From an uncultured Luminiphilus sp. (GTDB lineage: Bacteria; Pseudomonadota; Gammaproteobacteria; Pseudomonadales; Halieaceae): a stretch of DNA of 34,275 nt. The notes below the pieces were generated by a model. It was not told the DNA's origin, made no database searches, and saw only the letters and a program-made list of their open reading frames with translations. Location of the stretch: the NCBI GenBank assembly GCA_938091995.1, contig CALKNZ010000041.1, positions 1 to 34,275 of the forward strand, written 5' to 3'. How positions within the stretch are numbered: position 1 is the stretch's first letter; every line of letters starts with the position of its first letter. Of this stretch, positions 24,414 to 34,141 are shown piece after piece. A program made the position numbers and the translations under genes.

Positions 24414-25462
24414 ATGAACCCATCATACCAAAAGTGCATTATCGACACCGTCAAAGTGACGGCCCACAACGTGGTGATGTCAAGGTCAATGACTTCGGTC
24501 CACAACCCGTACATTAACGTTACCCCCAGAAAAAGCGCAAGCGCCAAGTACTTGCCAAATGCATAATGTTCTACGCGGAAAATGCGGGCGATATTGGTTT
24601 TTTCTCTGGCCCAAACGATCCCGAAATATTGTAGGGCATGGAAAAAATTCATAATTAAAAACGCTTCGCCCCAGCTATTAAATCCCCAGGCGAAAATAGA
24701 CACGAAACCTGTGGTGACAAGCAGGTAAACTTTAAGGGGAGAGATATGATAGCCCTGTCTCGCCAACCGGAGCTGATAAAACAAATAAAACGCGAGGAAA
24801 AAGCAGCCAAAAGAAATGATCGCCCAGGCGAAATACTGCTGATTACCTTCCATGTAAGCTGGAATATTTGTGAAGAAAACGGCGCCGAGCTCCTCAAATT
24901 CCCCAAAATCTTTGAAGTGATCCATCATGGTTGCACCGGCAAGGATGGGGCCCGCATAAAGTAGCTGGTTGAGCCACCAATCCAGTCGCCTGCTTAGCGC
25001 CGGATTGTTCCCATACTTACTGTCGTATATTCGGGCAAAGCCGAAAGTTTGCAGCGCTGAGTGATAAACATCCCAGAAGGTCGCCAGCACTGAAACGCTG
25101 ATTAATACCCAGTTCGAAGTAAGCATCCCAAAATATAGGATAGGGGGCACGAAGAGAAAACGGCTCTTAAATTGTTCAAAAACGTGAGGGTTACCATGAC
25201 TTCGAAAAAAGACGGCAAACAAGTGTGCATGGATAAAAATGCCCATGAGCAGACCGGCTAAAGTTTGCTCATATCCCGCGAACTCAATGATGTTATTCGT
25301 CACCCAAGTGTCTTTGACGAAGTAGCCTAGTAGTAGCGCCATGACGGGCGGCAGTAAAAAAAGCACCCAGTCGTAGCTGGGACTGACAATGTATGCACTG
25401 CGAGGGATCAACACCGGTGCAATGTCTGTTGCACTGGCGCTAGCTTTCACTGGCTCTTCCAA
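24386..25462 (-). CDS. His-rich polytopic membrane protein, function unknown
   Basis: This is a 358-residue membrane protein with about nine hydrophobic spans. Histidine motifs lie at or near span ends: FIHAHLFAVFFRSHGNPH near residue 80-95, DVYHSALQTFG near 135, NFFHALQYFG near 275 and MHFWYDGFIW near 345. Repeated His at membrane boundaries is reminiscent of di-iron or haem membrane enzymes such as desaturases and hydroxylases, but the spacing does not match the canonical HxxxxH/HxxHH boxes, so enzyme activity is only a possibility. The start is TTG at 25462, supported by GGAGAGAGG about 9 bp upstream; no ATG lies before the first span. It overlaps the following gene by 28 bp. I do not recognise the family. 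Confidence 0.78.
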   Translation of the reverse strand: MEEPVKASASATDIAPVLIPRSAYIVSPSYDWVLFLLPPVMALLLGYFVKDTWVTNNIIEFAGYEQTLAGLLMGIFIHAHLFAVFFRSHGNPHVFEQFKSRFLFVPPILYFGMLTSNWVLISVSVLATFWDVYHSALQTFGFARIYDSKYGNNPALSRRLDWWLNQLLYAGPILAGATMMDHFKDFGEFEELGAVFFTNIPAYMEGNQQYFAWAIISFGCFFLAFYLFYQLRLARQGYHISPLKVYLLVTTGFVSIFAWGFNSWGEAFLIMNFFHALQYFGIVWAREKTNIARIFRVEHYAFGKYLALALFLGVTLMYGLWTEVIDLDITTLWAVTLTVSIMHFWYDGFIWSVQKKQV

Positions 25463-25767
25463 TTAGGTAGGCCTCTCTCCACTCGATCTGATGCAACGTT
25501 ATAAATAGGCCCCGCGCCTACTGTTTGAAGTGTAGCAAAAAGCCAGAGCCATCACCTACAGACAACCACTAACTAGAGCGCTGAAACCTTGCGCTTAAAG
25601 TGGGTAACGTGCTTTTGGCTTTGCCAAGGTCATTGCTCGCACCTACTCGCCTGCGAGTCCTAGACGCCTATTGCAATAAATGGTCACTTATTAAAGTTAT
25701 TAGGCTAGTCTTATTGCGGGCACTTTACTGCCTCGAAAATCATAAATATCAGGGGTATCGTCATACT

Positions 25768-27840
25768 ATGATGGCAATTCGGGGAGTCATAAACTCATCC
25801 ACTGACGCTCGTCCCTGCAGTTGGGGACTTCTACTTATATGCCTATGCCTGCTTGTCTTACCGGGCCAAGGGTTTGGGCAGAATCAGCCTGAGACGCAAA
25901 CGCCTTATCAGATCGGTCGTGGCATGGTCGATATTACCGGGCCAGCAGTGGGCATGCCGCTGTGGGGCTTTGGTCGGCCCGACCAGATTGCGCAGGGCAT
26001 TCATATTCGCCTGCGGTCACGGGCCTTCATAACGGTGCAGGCCAGTGACCCCGGACAGCGTCTTGTGTTTGTCAGCGCCGACTTGGGCAGTATTGATCAT
26101 CATATGACGCTGGAGGTTGTTGAGCGTTTGCAGCAGCGCTACGGCTATACCTATAACTTGGAAAACGTGATCATCAGTGCCACCCATACCCATGCCGGCC
26201 CCAGCGGCTACTGGCAGTCCCGCACTGAGACTGGCCTCGATGGGGGGCACTATCCCGCGCACTTCGAAGCGATTGTCGCAGGTATTACCGCCTCCATCGT
26301 GCAAGCCCACGAGGATCTCCAGCCCGGCAATATTTTAATCAATTCGGGTCGAGTCGCAGAGGCTGGAGTCAATCGCTCGGTGATTGCCTATCGGGAAAAT
26401 CCCCAGAGCGAGCGTGATCGCTACAGTGAAAACACCAATACGGCGATGACTTTACTCAAGTTTGTGGGCCATGACGGTGCCCTGGGCATGATCAACTGGT
26501 ACGCACTTCACCCGACGGCGATGAACTATTACAACCGCCTTATCTCCGGCGACCACAAAGGTTATGCCTCGCTGCAAATGGAAAAGCGCGAGGGCACCCG
26601 TTACGCAGCAGCCAGCGACTTCGTGGCTGCCTTTGCCCAGTCTGACCCGGGCGATGTGACACCGAATATCAACCTCGACAATACCGGTCCTGGGGCAACA
26701 GACGTAGAGACCACGCGTATTATGGGCGAACGCCAGCTGGGGGTTGCTCAGAGGTTATTCGATGAAGCGACTGAGGCTCTTGTGGGAGCCATCGACTCAC
26801 GTCGCATTTATGTAGATTTAAGCGACTATGCCGTCGATGACAAATTTACCGGGGTAGGGACACAGCATACCTGCCCCTCAGCCTACGGCTACTCTTTTGC
26901 CGGAGGCTCTACAGAAGACGGCGGCGGACACTTCCTGTTTAAAGAGGGGATGACCGAGCAGAGTGTGTGGCGGGACTGGCTGATTCAACTCATCATCGGC
27001 GCTCCCGAGTGGACCGAACCCGTCAGAGCCTGCCAAAGGCCCAAGGCTATTTTGCTGGAAACTGGTACCGGCACACCGCCCCTGCAATCTCAAATACGCT
27101 CAATCACCGTGGCCCGGGTTGGCCAGCTGGTGATACTCGCCTTACCGGCAGAAGTAACCACCATGGCGGGCAGACGTCTGCGAGATAGCGTTATGGCTGA
27201 ACTGGGCGACTGGGCAAGGCACATTGTGTTGGCGGGTTACTCTAACGGCTATGCCGGGTACATAACGACCCCCGAGGAATATGGGCTTCAGCAGTACGAG
27301 GGTGGCCACACCTTACATGGGCGCTGGAGCTTGCCCGCCTATCAGCAGATCGCGAGTCAGTTGGCGGCGACTTTGGAGTCGGGTGCGCCCTTGGCAAATG
27401 GCTTGCCCTACGACGATTGGCGGGGCAAATCTCTCGGTCAACCTTTGCCTGCAGGGTCCGAAAATTCGCTCCCCAATGGCGCATTGCCGGGTGATGCACT
27501 GGCACCGCTTGCCGCGAGTTATCGTCCGGGTGAGACAATCGCCGCGCGATTTTGGTCGGCCAATCCCACGGTAAATTTCCCCAAAGGGAAAAACTACCTG
27601 TCGGTAGAGCGGAAAACAACGGCGGGCTGGCAGCGTGTTGCAGATGACGGCGACTGGAGTACCCGGGTGCGCTGGGAGCTTGAAGCCAGCGCTTACGTCG
27701 CTGAGTTAAGCTGGGAGGTGCCGCAGCAGGCGCCACCGGGTGAGTACCGTTTCTCACACTTTGGCTTTGATACCACGGGTTCAGCGTTTAGTGGCACTTC
27801 TGCCACGTTTGAAATTACCGATGTAGCCGACAGTCAGTAA
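25768..27840 (+). CDS. Neutral/alkaline ceramidase, secreted
   Basis: This is a 690-residue protein with a signal peptide (about residues 1-33, ending near GQGFG-QNQ). The neutral ceramidase N-terminal domain is recognisable from the start (GRGMVDITGPAVGMPLWGF) and the C-terminal Ig-like domain from the end (NDWDT-like DGDWSTRVRWE, PPGEYRFSHFG). Zinc-ligand regions are present: THTHAGPSGYW, ALHPTAMNYY, ALPAEVTTMAG and SNGYAGYITTPEEY. The nucleophile region, GDVSPN in family members, reads GDVTPN here, with Thr at 298 (codon ACA at 26659-26661). The enzyme splits ceramide into a sphingoid base and a fatty acid, which the acyl-CoA ligase downstream could activate. ATG 25768 is used because it opens the signal peptide and AGGGG lies upstream; ATG 25771 is an alternative. 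Earlier in-frame codons give no sensible N-terminus. Confidence 0.92.
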   Translation: MMAIRGVINSSTDARPCSWGLLLICLCLLVLPGQGFGQNQPETQTPYQIGRGMVDITGPAVGMPLWGFGRPDQIAQGIHIRLRSRAFITVQASDPGQRLVFVSADLGSIDHHMTLEVVERLQQRYGYTYNLENVIISATHTHAGPSGYWQSRTETGLDGGHYPAHFEAIVAGITASIVQAHEDLQPGNILINSGRVAEAGVNRSVIAYRENPQSERDRYSENTNTAMTLLKFVGHDGALGMINWYALHPTAMNYYNRLISGDHKGYASLQMEKREGTRYAAASDFVAAFAQSDPGDVTPNINLDNTGPGATDVETTRIMGERQLGVAQRLFDEATEALVGAIDSRRIYVDLSDYAVDDKFTGVGTQHTCPSAYGYSFAGGSTEDGGGHFLFKEGMTEQSVWRDWLIQLIIGAPEWTEPVRACQRPKAILLETGTGTPPLQSQIRSITVARVGQLVILALPAEVTTMAGRRLRDSVMAELGDWARHIVLAGYSNGYAGYITTPEEYGLQQYEGGHTLHGRWSLPAYQQIASQLAATLESGAPLANGLPYDDWRGKSLGQPLPAGSENSLPNGALPGDALAPLAASYRPGETIAARFWSANPTVNFPKGKNYLSVERKTTAGWQRVADDGDWSTRVRWELEASAYVAELSWEVPQQAPPGEYRFSHFGFDTTGSAFSGTSATFEITDVADSQ

Positions 27841-27861
27841 GCTGGGTGTCGGGTTCCATAG

Positions 27862-28140
27862 GCTCGGGTTGGCTGCCTCAAGACGATAATTACGCTGGGC
27901 GTTGAAAATCTGCAGGTAAACCGACGAAGCGGGACTGACTTTTACAAGGCCTGGTTTCACCCGAGCACAGCTGCGCAAGGGGAACCTTTCACCGTCTTCG
28001 TTACCGCTCACCTGCCTATTTGGACAGGGACACCCCTTGATTACTCCGTGCATAATGTGCGGGTTGGGGAGAGCTGGCTGAAGGTTTGGCTGGAGATTCC
28101 GCAGTTGGGCCGGATTGCGGCCGGTGACGTTTGCTCTTGA
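27862..28140 (+). pseudogene. Coding-like open frame without a start codon
   Basis: Between the ceramidase and the next ligase one frame stays open for 92 codons after a TAG at 27859-27861 and ends at TGA 28138-28140. The amino-acid composition looks like a real soluble beta-rich protein (segments GTDFYKAWFHPS, GEPFTVFVTAHLPIW, WLKVWLEIPQLG). No ATG, GTG or TTG occurs early enough to start it, and no ribosome site is evident. It is most likely the C-terminal remnant of a lost gene, or part of a gene disrupted by deletion. I do not recognise the family. Confidence 0.4.
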
Positions 28141-28184
28141 ACAACCTTATCTTGTAAAACTAACGAAAATAAAAGATATCCGTT

Positions 28185-29861
28185 ATGAAAACTCTCGACC
28201 AAAGCTATTACTGCGGCGCTTCTACGACACAAATTATTTATGAAACTATTGGCGTGTACTTCGATCGTATTTGCGGTCAGTACCCCGATAAGGATGCGCT
28301 GGTTGTTCGCCATCAAGATGTTCGTTGGACTTACCGAGAGCTTCAGCAAAAGGTCGATGAATTGGCGGTCGGGTTGCTGGCGCTGGGTATAGAGCCGGGT
28401 GATCGCGTGGGTATCTGGGGCCCGAACAGCTATGAGTGGGTCATGGTTCAGCTGGCGACGGCGAAGATTGGCGCCATTATGGTCTGTATTAATCCGGCCT
28501 ATCGGCTTTATGAACTTGAATTTGCCTTGAACAAAGTCGAGTGCAAAGTGGTCGTTACCGCAGAAAAATTTAAAACCAGTGATTATCTGGGCATGCTCAA
28601 CACCCTGGCCCCCGAGCTCGCAGATTCAAAACCCGGAGCACTTCAGGCTGAGAAGTTACCTCACCTCAGAACGGTCATTCGGATGGGAGCCGGCGAAACC
28701 GCCGGCATGCTTAATTTTGGGGCTGTCTGTGGGCTGGGCGGGGAGAAGGACGGCGATCAGCTGCGGGCATTAGAAGGCCTGTTGAAACCCGACGATGCCA
28801 TTAACATCCAATTTACCAGTGGCACCACGGGAAACCCGAAGGGAGCGACCCTCACCCACTGCAATATTCTCAATAACGGCTATTTGGCGGGCGAAGCCAT
28901 GCGGCTTACCGAGGCCGACCGATTGTGCATTCCGGTACCCCTGTATCACTGCTTTGGTATGGTTTTAGCGGTGCTGGCCTGTGTCTCCCATGGCTCGGCC
29001 ATGGTGTTCCCCGGCGAAGCCTTTGACCCCCTTGAAACATTACAAACCGTTGAGGCCGAGGGTTGCACGGCATTACACGGCGTTCCCACCATGTTTATCA
29101 CCGAGCTCGACCACCCCCGCTTCGGCGAGTTTGACCTGTCATCGTTGCGAACGGGCATTATGGCGGGCGCACCGTGCCCGGTGGAGATTATGAAGCGCGT
29201 CATTTCACAGATGCACATGGAAGATATTTTGATCGGCTATGGCCAGACGGAAGTCAGCCCGCTCAACCATATGACATTGCCCAATGACTCCCTTGAACGT
29301 CGTACTGAAACTGTTGGGCGGGCCGTGCCCTGGGTAGAGATCAAGGTTATCGACGACGCTAACCGTGTGGTGCCTATCGGTGAGAAGGGAGAAATATGCA
29401 CCCGTGGCTATTCGGTCATGCGTGAATACTGGAACGATCCCGAGCGCACGGCGGAGACGATTGATGAGGCAGGGTGGCTCCATTCCGGGGACTTGGCCAC
29501 CATGGATAAGGAAGGCTATGTTCGTATTGTCGGCCGTATCAAAGACATGATTATTCGTGGTGGTGAAAATATTTATCCCCGGGAGGTTGAGGAATTTTTG
29601 TACCAGCATCCTGCTATTTCAGAGGTTCAGGTTTTTGGCATACCCCACGAGAAAATGGGGGAAGAGGTGTGCGCCTGGGTACAGCTCAATGAGGGTCAGT
29701 CAATGACAGAGGATGAGCTCAAGGCCTTTTGTAAGGATCAAATCACCCATTTTAAAATTCCTAGGCACGTGCGTTTTGTTACCGAATACCCCATGACGGT
29801 CACGGGGAAAATCCAAAAGTTCGTGATGCGTGATCAGATGGTTGCGGCACTGAAGGAATAG
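28185..29861 (+). CDS. Medium/long-chain fatty acyl-CoA synthetase, AMP-forming
   Basis: This is a 558-residue class I adenylate-forming ligase. [10 protein letters not shown] is at residues 211-220, then [46 protein letters not shown], and the catalytic Lys K542 in TVTGKIQKF. The N-terminal part and overall length match bacterial acyl-CoA synthetases that activate medium-chain or branched fatty acids. The reaction is fatty acid + ATP + CoA to acyl-CoA + AMP + PPi in the cytoplasm. It lies 344 bp after the ceramidase in the same direction and may have its own promoter. No strong ribosome site precedes ATG 28185 (AAAAGA at about 10 bp). A hairpin at 29993-30036 probably separates it from the convergent aldehyde dehydrogenase. 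Confidence 0.93.
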   Translation: MKTLDQSYYCGASTTQIIYETIGVYFDRICGQYPDKDALVVRHQDVRWTYRELQQKVDELAVGLLALGIEPGDRVGIWGPNSYEWVMVQLATAKIGAIMVCINPAYRLYELEFALNKVECKVVVTAEKFKTSDYLGMLNTLAPELADSKPGALQAEKLPHLRTVIRMGAGETAGMLNFGAVCGLGGEKDGDQLRALEGLLKPDDAINIQFTSGTTGNPKGATLTHCNILNNGYLAGEAMRLTEADRLCIPVPLYHCFGMVLAVLACVSHGSAMVFPGEAFDPLETLQTVEAEGCTALHGVPTMFITELDHPRFGEFDLSSLRTGIMAGAPCPVEIMKRVISQMHMEDILIGYGQTEVSPLNHMTLPNDSLERRTETVGRAVPWVEIKVIDDANRVVPIGEKGEICTRGYSVMREYWNDPERTAETIDEAGWLHSGDLATMDKEGYVRIVGRIKDMIIRGGENIYPREVEEFLYQHPAISEVQVFGIPHEKMGEEVCAWVQLNEGQSMTEDELKAFCKDQITHFKIPRHVRFVTEYPMTVTGKIQKFVMRDQMVAALKE

Positions 29862-29992
29862 AACCGGCGAAGCGCTGATAGCAGCCCCACAGATAACGCG
29901 GTAGAAAACGCCGACGCAGTTTTTAACGCGACGTCAGGCTTTTGCAGTCTGTAGGTCACCGCGATCAAACAATAGCCCGTGATTTACAAGGA

Positions 29993-30036
29993 CCCCGAGG
30001 GCATCTAGGCGACGTCGCGCCCTAGCGCCTCAGGGG
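29993..30036. terminator. Hairpin between convergent genes, possible bidirectional terminator
   Basis: Arms beginning CCCC at 29993 and ending GGGG at 30036 pair through GAGG/CCTC and CTAGG/CCTAG with small bulges around an ACGTC loop. GC-rich pairing between two convergent genes (ends 29861 and 30087) fits a terminator, but no T-run follows on either strand. Confidence 0.4.
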
Positions 30037-30086
30037 GTTGCTGTATTGCCAGTTATCGCTGTTCAGTGATCACCTTTCCACCCGGC

Positions 30087-31604
30087 TTAGAAGAAGCCTA
30101 GGGGGCTATCGCCATAGCTGACGAGCAAATTTTTCTTTTGCTGGTAGTGGTCAAGGGTCACCTTGTGGCCCTCCCGGCCAATACCCGACTTTTTGTAACC
30201 GCCAAAGGCCGCGTGGGATGGATACGCGTGGTAACAGTTCATCCATATTCGTCCAGCTTGAATGCCCCGAGCCATGCGATAGGCCTTATTGGTATCACGG
30301 GTCCAAACGCCGGCACCTAAGCCGTATTCGGTGTCATTGGCAATAGCCAACGCCTCTTCTTCGGTTTTGAAGGTGGTAATGCCAATAACGGGACCGAAGA
30401 TTTCCTCTTGGAACACACGCATTTCGTTGGTGCCTTTAAAGAACGTAGGCTGAATGTAAAACCCGCCTCCCAGGCCTTCTACCTGCTCAATGTCGCCACC
30501 AATGAGAATTTCAGCGCCCTCGTCGCGACCTATTTGTAAGTAACTCATGATTTTATCGAACTGTTCCTGAGAGGCCTGCGCGCCGACCATTGTGTTGACA
30601 TCAAGAGGGTTGCCTCGAGTGATCTTTTTGGCGCGCTCGATCACCATGGCCATGAAGGGCTCATACATATCTTCGTGGATGAGCGCTCGTGAGGGGCAAG
30701 TACAAACCTCGCCCTGATTCAGGAAGCCTAATACCAGCCCTTCTACAGCCTTGCTGATGAAGTCTTCGCCCTGATCCATGACATCGGCGAAAAAGATATT
30801 GGGTGACTTGCCGCCAAGCTCCACGGTGGAGGGAATCAGCGTCTCAGCCGCGCAGCGCAGAATGTGATGCCCAATAGCGGTGGACCCCGTAAAGGCAATT
30901 TTTGCAATACGGGTGCTGGTCGCCAATGCCTGACCGGCCTCGGTGCCATAGCCATTGACGATATTCACTACACCCGGGGGTAACAGGTCACCGATGAGCT
31001 CCATCAGGACGCAGATAGAGGCGGGGGTTTGTTCTGCTGGTTTCATCACCGTACAGTTGCCCGCAGCCAGGGCGGGTGCAAGTTTCCAGCAGGCCATTAA
31101 CAAAGGGAAGTTCCAGGGAATGATTTGACCCACAACACCTAGGGGCTCATAAACGTGATAGGACACTGTTGTGGGGTCTATCTCTGCCATCGAGCCTTCC
31201 TGAGCGCGAATGCAGCCTGCGAAATAACGGAAATGGTCTACACACAAGGGCAGATCTGCAGCCAGAGTTTCGCGCACGGCCTTGCCGTTGTCCCAGGTTT
31301 CTGCCACCGCAAGCATCTCTAGGTTGGCTTCAATACGGTCGGCTACTTTTAGCAGTATGTTTGATCGCTCGGTCGCCGGAGTCGCGCCCCAGGCATCTTT
31401 TGCTCCGTGGGCTGCATCGAGTGCCAGATTGATATCGGCTTCGGTCGATCGGGGGATTTTGCAGAACGTTTCACCATTGACCGGCGAGACATTGTCAAAA
31501 TAGGTGCCGTCAACAGGGGCAACCCATTGACCGCCAATGTAATTCTCATACTGGGGTTTGAACTGAACAATGGCTCCTTCGGAGCCAGGATTTGCGTAGA
31601 CCAT
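30087..31604 (-). CDS. exaC: NAD+-dependent aldehyde dehydrogenase, ExaC/AldB type
   Basis: This is a 505-residue enzyme that matches the ExaC/AcoD/AldB group along its whole length, including the N-terminal [39 protein letters not shown] and the C-terminal SPLGFF. Catalytic residues are N165 (PWNFP), K188 (MKPAEQTP), E262 (VELGG) and C301 in [12 protein letters not shown]. In Pseudomonas ExaC oxidises acetaldehyde during ethanol growth; relatives accept other short aldehydes. The subgroup is recognised, the in vivo substrate is not. AGAGG lies about 7 bp before ATG 31604. It is transcribed alone leftward, convergent with the acyl-CoA synthetase, with no alcohol dehydrogenase beside it in the window. 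Confidence 0.93.
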   Translation of the reverse strand: MVYANPGSEGAIVQFKPQYENYIGGQWVAPVDGTYFDNVSPVNGETFCKIPRSTEADINLALDAAHGAKDAWGATPATERSNILLKVADRIEANLEMLAVAETWDNGKAVRETLAADLPLCVDHFRYFAGCIRAQEGSMAEIDPTTVSYHVYEPLGVVGQIIPWNFPLLMACWKLAPALAAGNCTVMKPAEQTPASICVLMELIGDLLPPGVVNIVNGYGTEAGQALATSTRIAKIAFTGSTAIGHHILRCAAETLIPSTVELGGKSPNIFFADVMDQGEDFISKAVEGLVLGFLNQGEVCTCPSRALIHEDMYEPFMAMVIERAKKITRGNPLDVNTMVGAQASQEQFDKIMSYLQIGRDEGAEILIGGDIEQVEGLGGGFYIQPTFFKGTNEMRVFQEEIFGPVIGITTFKTEEEALAIANDTEYGLGAGVWTRDTNKAYRMARGIQAGRIWMNCYHAYPSHAAFGGYKKSGIGREGHKVTLDHYQQKKNLLVSYGDSPLGFF

Positions 31605-32090
31605 GATGACCTCTTTATTTTTAAAGTTTTTTATCTCGATCTAAAACAATACCCCTTTTTTGGGCGTTGTAAAAATCTCCAAAAATTCAAATGCTCTGAC
31701 GGCGATAAACCAATAGGCGGCGAGCTCCTCGTTTAGGTACCCCGCCAAAGTTGAGCGGATTTTCTACAGGGATTTTTGGGCTAGCCCGGGGCCGGCAAAA
31801 ACCGCGTAGCACCCTTGCAGGTCAGTTTTTTCCTATGAGGCAAGCATGCAACGGCCGATCTGGCGCGAAGGGTTGAATGTCAATGGCTTGTAGCGGAGAA
31901 GCCCATCGTAAAACCTGAATCGGGGTGGCTGATTCGCCCCACAACAGTTTCCAGGAGCCCAGGCTATTTGTTTGACCGGAAGTCTGATTTACCTTTGGGC
32001 CTCAACACGTTTGGGACTACAGCATCTTGCAGACCCTGTGCCATACTGACCGCATTCATTCCCCTTTTGTTTCGAATATAGGAAAAGTAT
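31605..32090. other. Divergent 486-bp intergenic region
   Basis: No gene is seen. The left part (31610-31700) is AT-rich and probably carries the promoter of the leftward aldehyde dehydrogenase. Near 31917-31940 two mutually exclusive short stems (GAATC/GATTC and GGGGTG/CGCCCC) can form. The right end carries AGGAAAA before the start at 32091. No operator like the one at 21535 was found here. Confidence 0.5.
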
Positions 32091-33176
32091 ATGTTGAGCA
32101 GTCGTTCGCCCATGAGAGTTGTCCTTGCAGTGGTAGTCACGCTGATATCCACACAATCTGCATTCGCTGAGGAGACCGAGTGTCCGCCACCCGCGGTGCG
32201 TATTGATGCGGAAGATGTCACGCCGCTGACGGCGGATAACTACGCGACCGCCGAGACTCAATCGATTTTTGCAGGTGCGTATATCCAGAAGATTGCGCAG
32301 GCGACCTGCTCGAGCGGTATGGGGGTAGTGATGCACGAGCGGGTTCCCTCCGACCCCAACCACAAAGCTTTTGCCCGTGTTAATTTCGATACGCTTTATT
32401 CTTGGATTCTTCTCGACCTCAACTCACCGGCAACGATTACCCTGCCTGAAACGGGTGGCCGCTATCAGTCGGCCCAGGTACTTAACGAAGGTCATTGGAT
32501 GCCTTTCGTGGTGACTGAGGCGGGCAGCTTCACGCTGACCCGAGAGAATTCAGGCAGTCGCTACGTGCTGGTGGGGATCCGAACCCAGATGAACATGCAG
32601 GACCCTGCAGATATAAAAGCGGCAAACGAACTTCAGGATTTAGTTCGAGTGGAGCAGGCTGAGCCGGGTGAATTGGTATTCACCGATCGTTGGGATAGAG
32701 AGGCCATTATGGCCATGCGTAAGGAGCTTCAGATTCTTCGGGATGAAAAGGGTTATAAGTCGGAGGATATGTTTGGTAAGCAGGGTGAGATAGCCCACGA
32801 GATGAATAATGTTGGTGTGGCTATAGGTTGGGGCGGGCAGCCCAAAGAGGGCGCGGTCTATCTTTTTTACACACCGGACTCGGCAGAGCATCAGACGCTA
32901 ACACTCAACAACGTGCCCCACGCCGATAATGCGTTTTGGTCGATCACCGTGTACGACGCAGACGGCTTTGTCGCATCGGAACCTTTCAACATGAACAGCT
33001 CGTTTGCCAAGGCGAACGCGAGTGGTGAAACCGTTCTCAATTTTGGTGGCGATCCCTCTGCAGATAATTATGTTCCGGTTTACCCAGGTTGGAATGCCAC
33101 CTTGCGCATTTATACCCCTCAGGCTGAATACTTTGACGGCTCATGGGTGCGGCCAGAGCTTCAGCTCGCAGACTAA
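32091..33176 (+). CDS. Secreted DUF1254/DUF1214 protein
   Basis: This is a 361-residue protein with a signal peptide (ends near SAFA-EET). The N-terminal DUF1254 part contains the hallmark PNHKAFARVNFDTLYSWILLDL (about residues 88-109). The C-terminal DUF1214 part contains DNAFWSITVYDADGFV, then the NMNSSFAKAN region, and ends with PGWNATLRIYTPQAEYFDGSWVRPEL. Members are common secreted proteins of marine and soil bacteria whose biochemical role is unknown. A Cys pair (CPPPA and QATCSS) may form a disulphide. AGGAAAA lies 4-5 bp before ATG 32091. A 2-oxoglutarate oxygenase follows 39 bp downstream and may be cotranscribed. Confidence 0.9.
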   Translation: MLSSRSPMRVVLAVVVTLISTQSAFAEETECPPPAVRIDAEDVTPLTADNYATAETQSIFAGAYIQKIAQATCSSGMGVVMHERVPSDPNHKAFARVNFDTLYSWILLDLNSPATITLPETGGRYQSAQVLNEGHWMPFVVTEAGSFTLTRENSGSRYVLVGIRTQMNMQDPADIKAANELQDLVRVEQAEPGELVFTDRWDREAIMAMRKELQILRDEKGYKSEDMFGKQGEIAHEMNNVGVAIGWGGQPKEGAVYLFYTPDSAEHQTLTLNNVPHADNAFWSITVYDADGFVASEPFNMNSSFAKANASGETVLNFGGDPSADNYVPVYPGWNATLRIYTPQAEYFDGSWVRPELQLAD

Positions 33177-33215
33177 ACTTCGAGCCTTTTTGCGATGACA
33201 GGGAATCCTTAGGCG

Positions 33216-34049
33216 GTGTTGCAGGGCGAGGGACTCCCGGTCGCCTCCGTCACGGAGGCGCAGCGCCTGGTGTTTTCCACGTCAGAAGACCTCGATCGGG
33301 CCTGGGCTCTGGGCGTCTTTTACTTAAAAATTTCTGAGGGTCTGCATCTCGAGGGTGCCCGGGAATTCGGCCGCGGGTTACTCGACGTCGATAGCCCTTA
33401 TCGCAGGATTCCTAAGTATGGCGACCTTGAGGGTTTTATTGCCCTTGAGAACAACCAGCAAACCAAGCTGGCCCTGTGCCGTCATCACTGGGTACAGCAC
33501 TATCCTGCAGACATTGCACAGTTTGGCCGGGAACTCGATCTATTGGGTATTGCCGTTATACGCGAAGTGTTTCGTCAGTCGGGTATTCCTGAGGCAATGT
33601 GGAGCCGTGCCTCGGGTGGTTACGCTGCAGGGGAGGGCACGGCGTTCCTGAATTTCGTCCACTACGACACCCGCAATCCAGACTTGGGGCTGCGCCCTCA
33701 CACCGACTACGGTTTTGTCACGATCCTCGATGCCTCGGCCCCGGGGCTTCAGATCGATGTTGATGGCAAGTTCGTGGATGTGCCTGTCCTACCCGGTCAT
33801 CTCGTGATCAACTTTGGCGAAGCGCTGCACTTTGTTACCGCTCATTCAGAGCGCTCTGTTGGTGCGGTGGTACACCGAGTGCTGAGCCAAAAATATTCAG
33901 ACCCGGTGCGCCATGGCATCGTGTATTTTGCCAACCCTGATCTTGAGGGCATGCTCTGGCAGTTCGATGCTAAGGGGGAGGTCAAAGGAAGCTCATCGGT
34001 TCAGGACCTTTTTACACTTCTCGAGACAAACCTCACCGAGGATCGCTAG
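33216..34049 (+). CDS. 2-oxoglutarate/Fe(II)-dependent oxygenase, isopenicillin-N-synthase-like
   Basis: This is a 277-residue protein of the IPNS/2OG-Fe(II) oxygenase superfamily. The iron triad is H162 and D164 in RPHTDYGF and H220 in VVHRVL, with R232 (DPVRHG) in the usual position for binding the co-substrate carboxylate. The double-stranded beta-helix core is also indicated by LVINFGEALHFVT. Such enzymes hydroxylate, desaturate or cyclise small molecules; the substrate is unknown. The start is GTG 33216, directly after an in-frame TAG (33210-33212), with TTG 33219 as alternative; the ribosome site is weak (AGG), suggesting translational dependence on the upstream gene. Length is slightly shorter than typical members (about 300-350). 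Confidence 0.87.
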   Translation: MLQGEGLPVASVTEAQRLVFSTSEDLDRAWALGVFYLKISEGLHLEGAREFGRGLLDVDSPYRRIPKYGDLEGFIALENNQQTKLALCRHHWVQHYPADIAQFGRELDLLGIAVIREVFRQSGIPEAMWSRASGGYAAGEGTAFLNFVHYDTRNPDLGLRPHTDYGFVTILDASAPGLQIDVDGKFVDVPVLPGHLVINFGEALHFVTAHSERSVGAVVHRVLSQKYSDPVRHGIVYFANPDLEGMLWQFDAKGEVKGSSSVQDLFTLLETNLTEDR

Positions 34050-34141
34050 CTTCCAGCGAGCCCATCCTAGATCAACAGATGTGGTACGAGGTTTGGGGCC
34101 GGTACAGTCATGAGCAAGTTATACTGGGTAGTGTGCAGCGC

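Noticed and set aside
25600-25767. Longer ceramidase start
   Set aside because: The extra 56 residues do not resemble a signal peptide and would place the true signal sequence internally.
27242-27757. 171-codon open frame on the minus strand inside the ceramidase gene
   Set aside because: It lies opposite strongly conserved ceramidase sequence; its composition (Pro, Arg, Ser rich) is typical of an antisense shadow.
31651-31664. CCCC-T6-GGG as a terminator
   Set aside because: The T-run forms the loop rather than following the stem, and the site lies upstream of a gene start, so it is more likely part of an AT-rich promoter.
31917-31940. Competing short stems as an attenuator or riboswitch
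   Set aside because: The stems are 5-6 bp, there is no leader peptide and no known riboswitch core; they may be chance.
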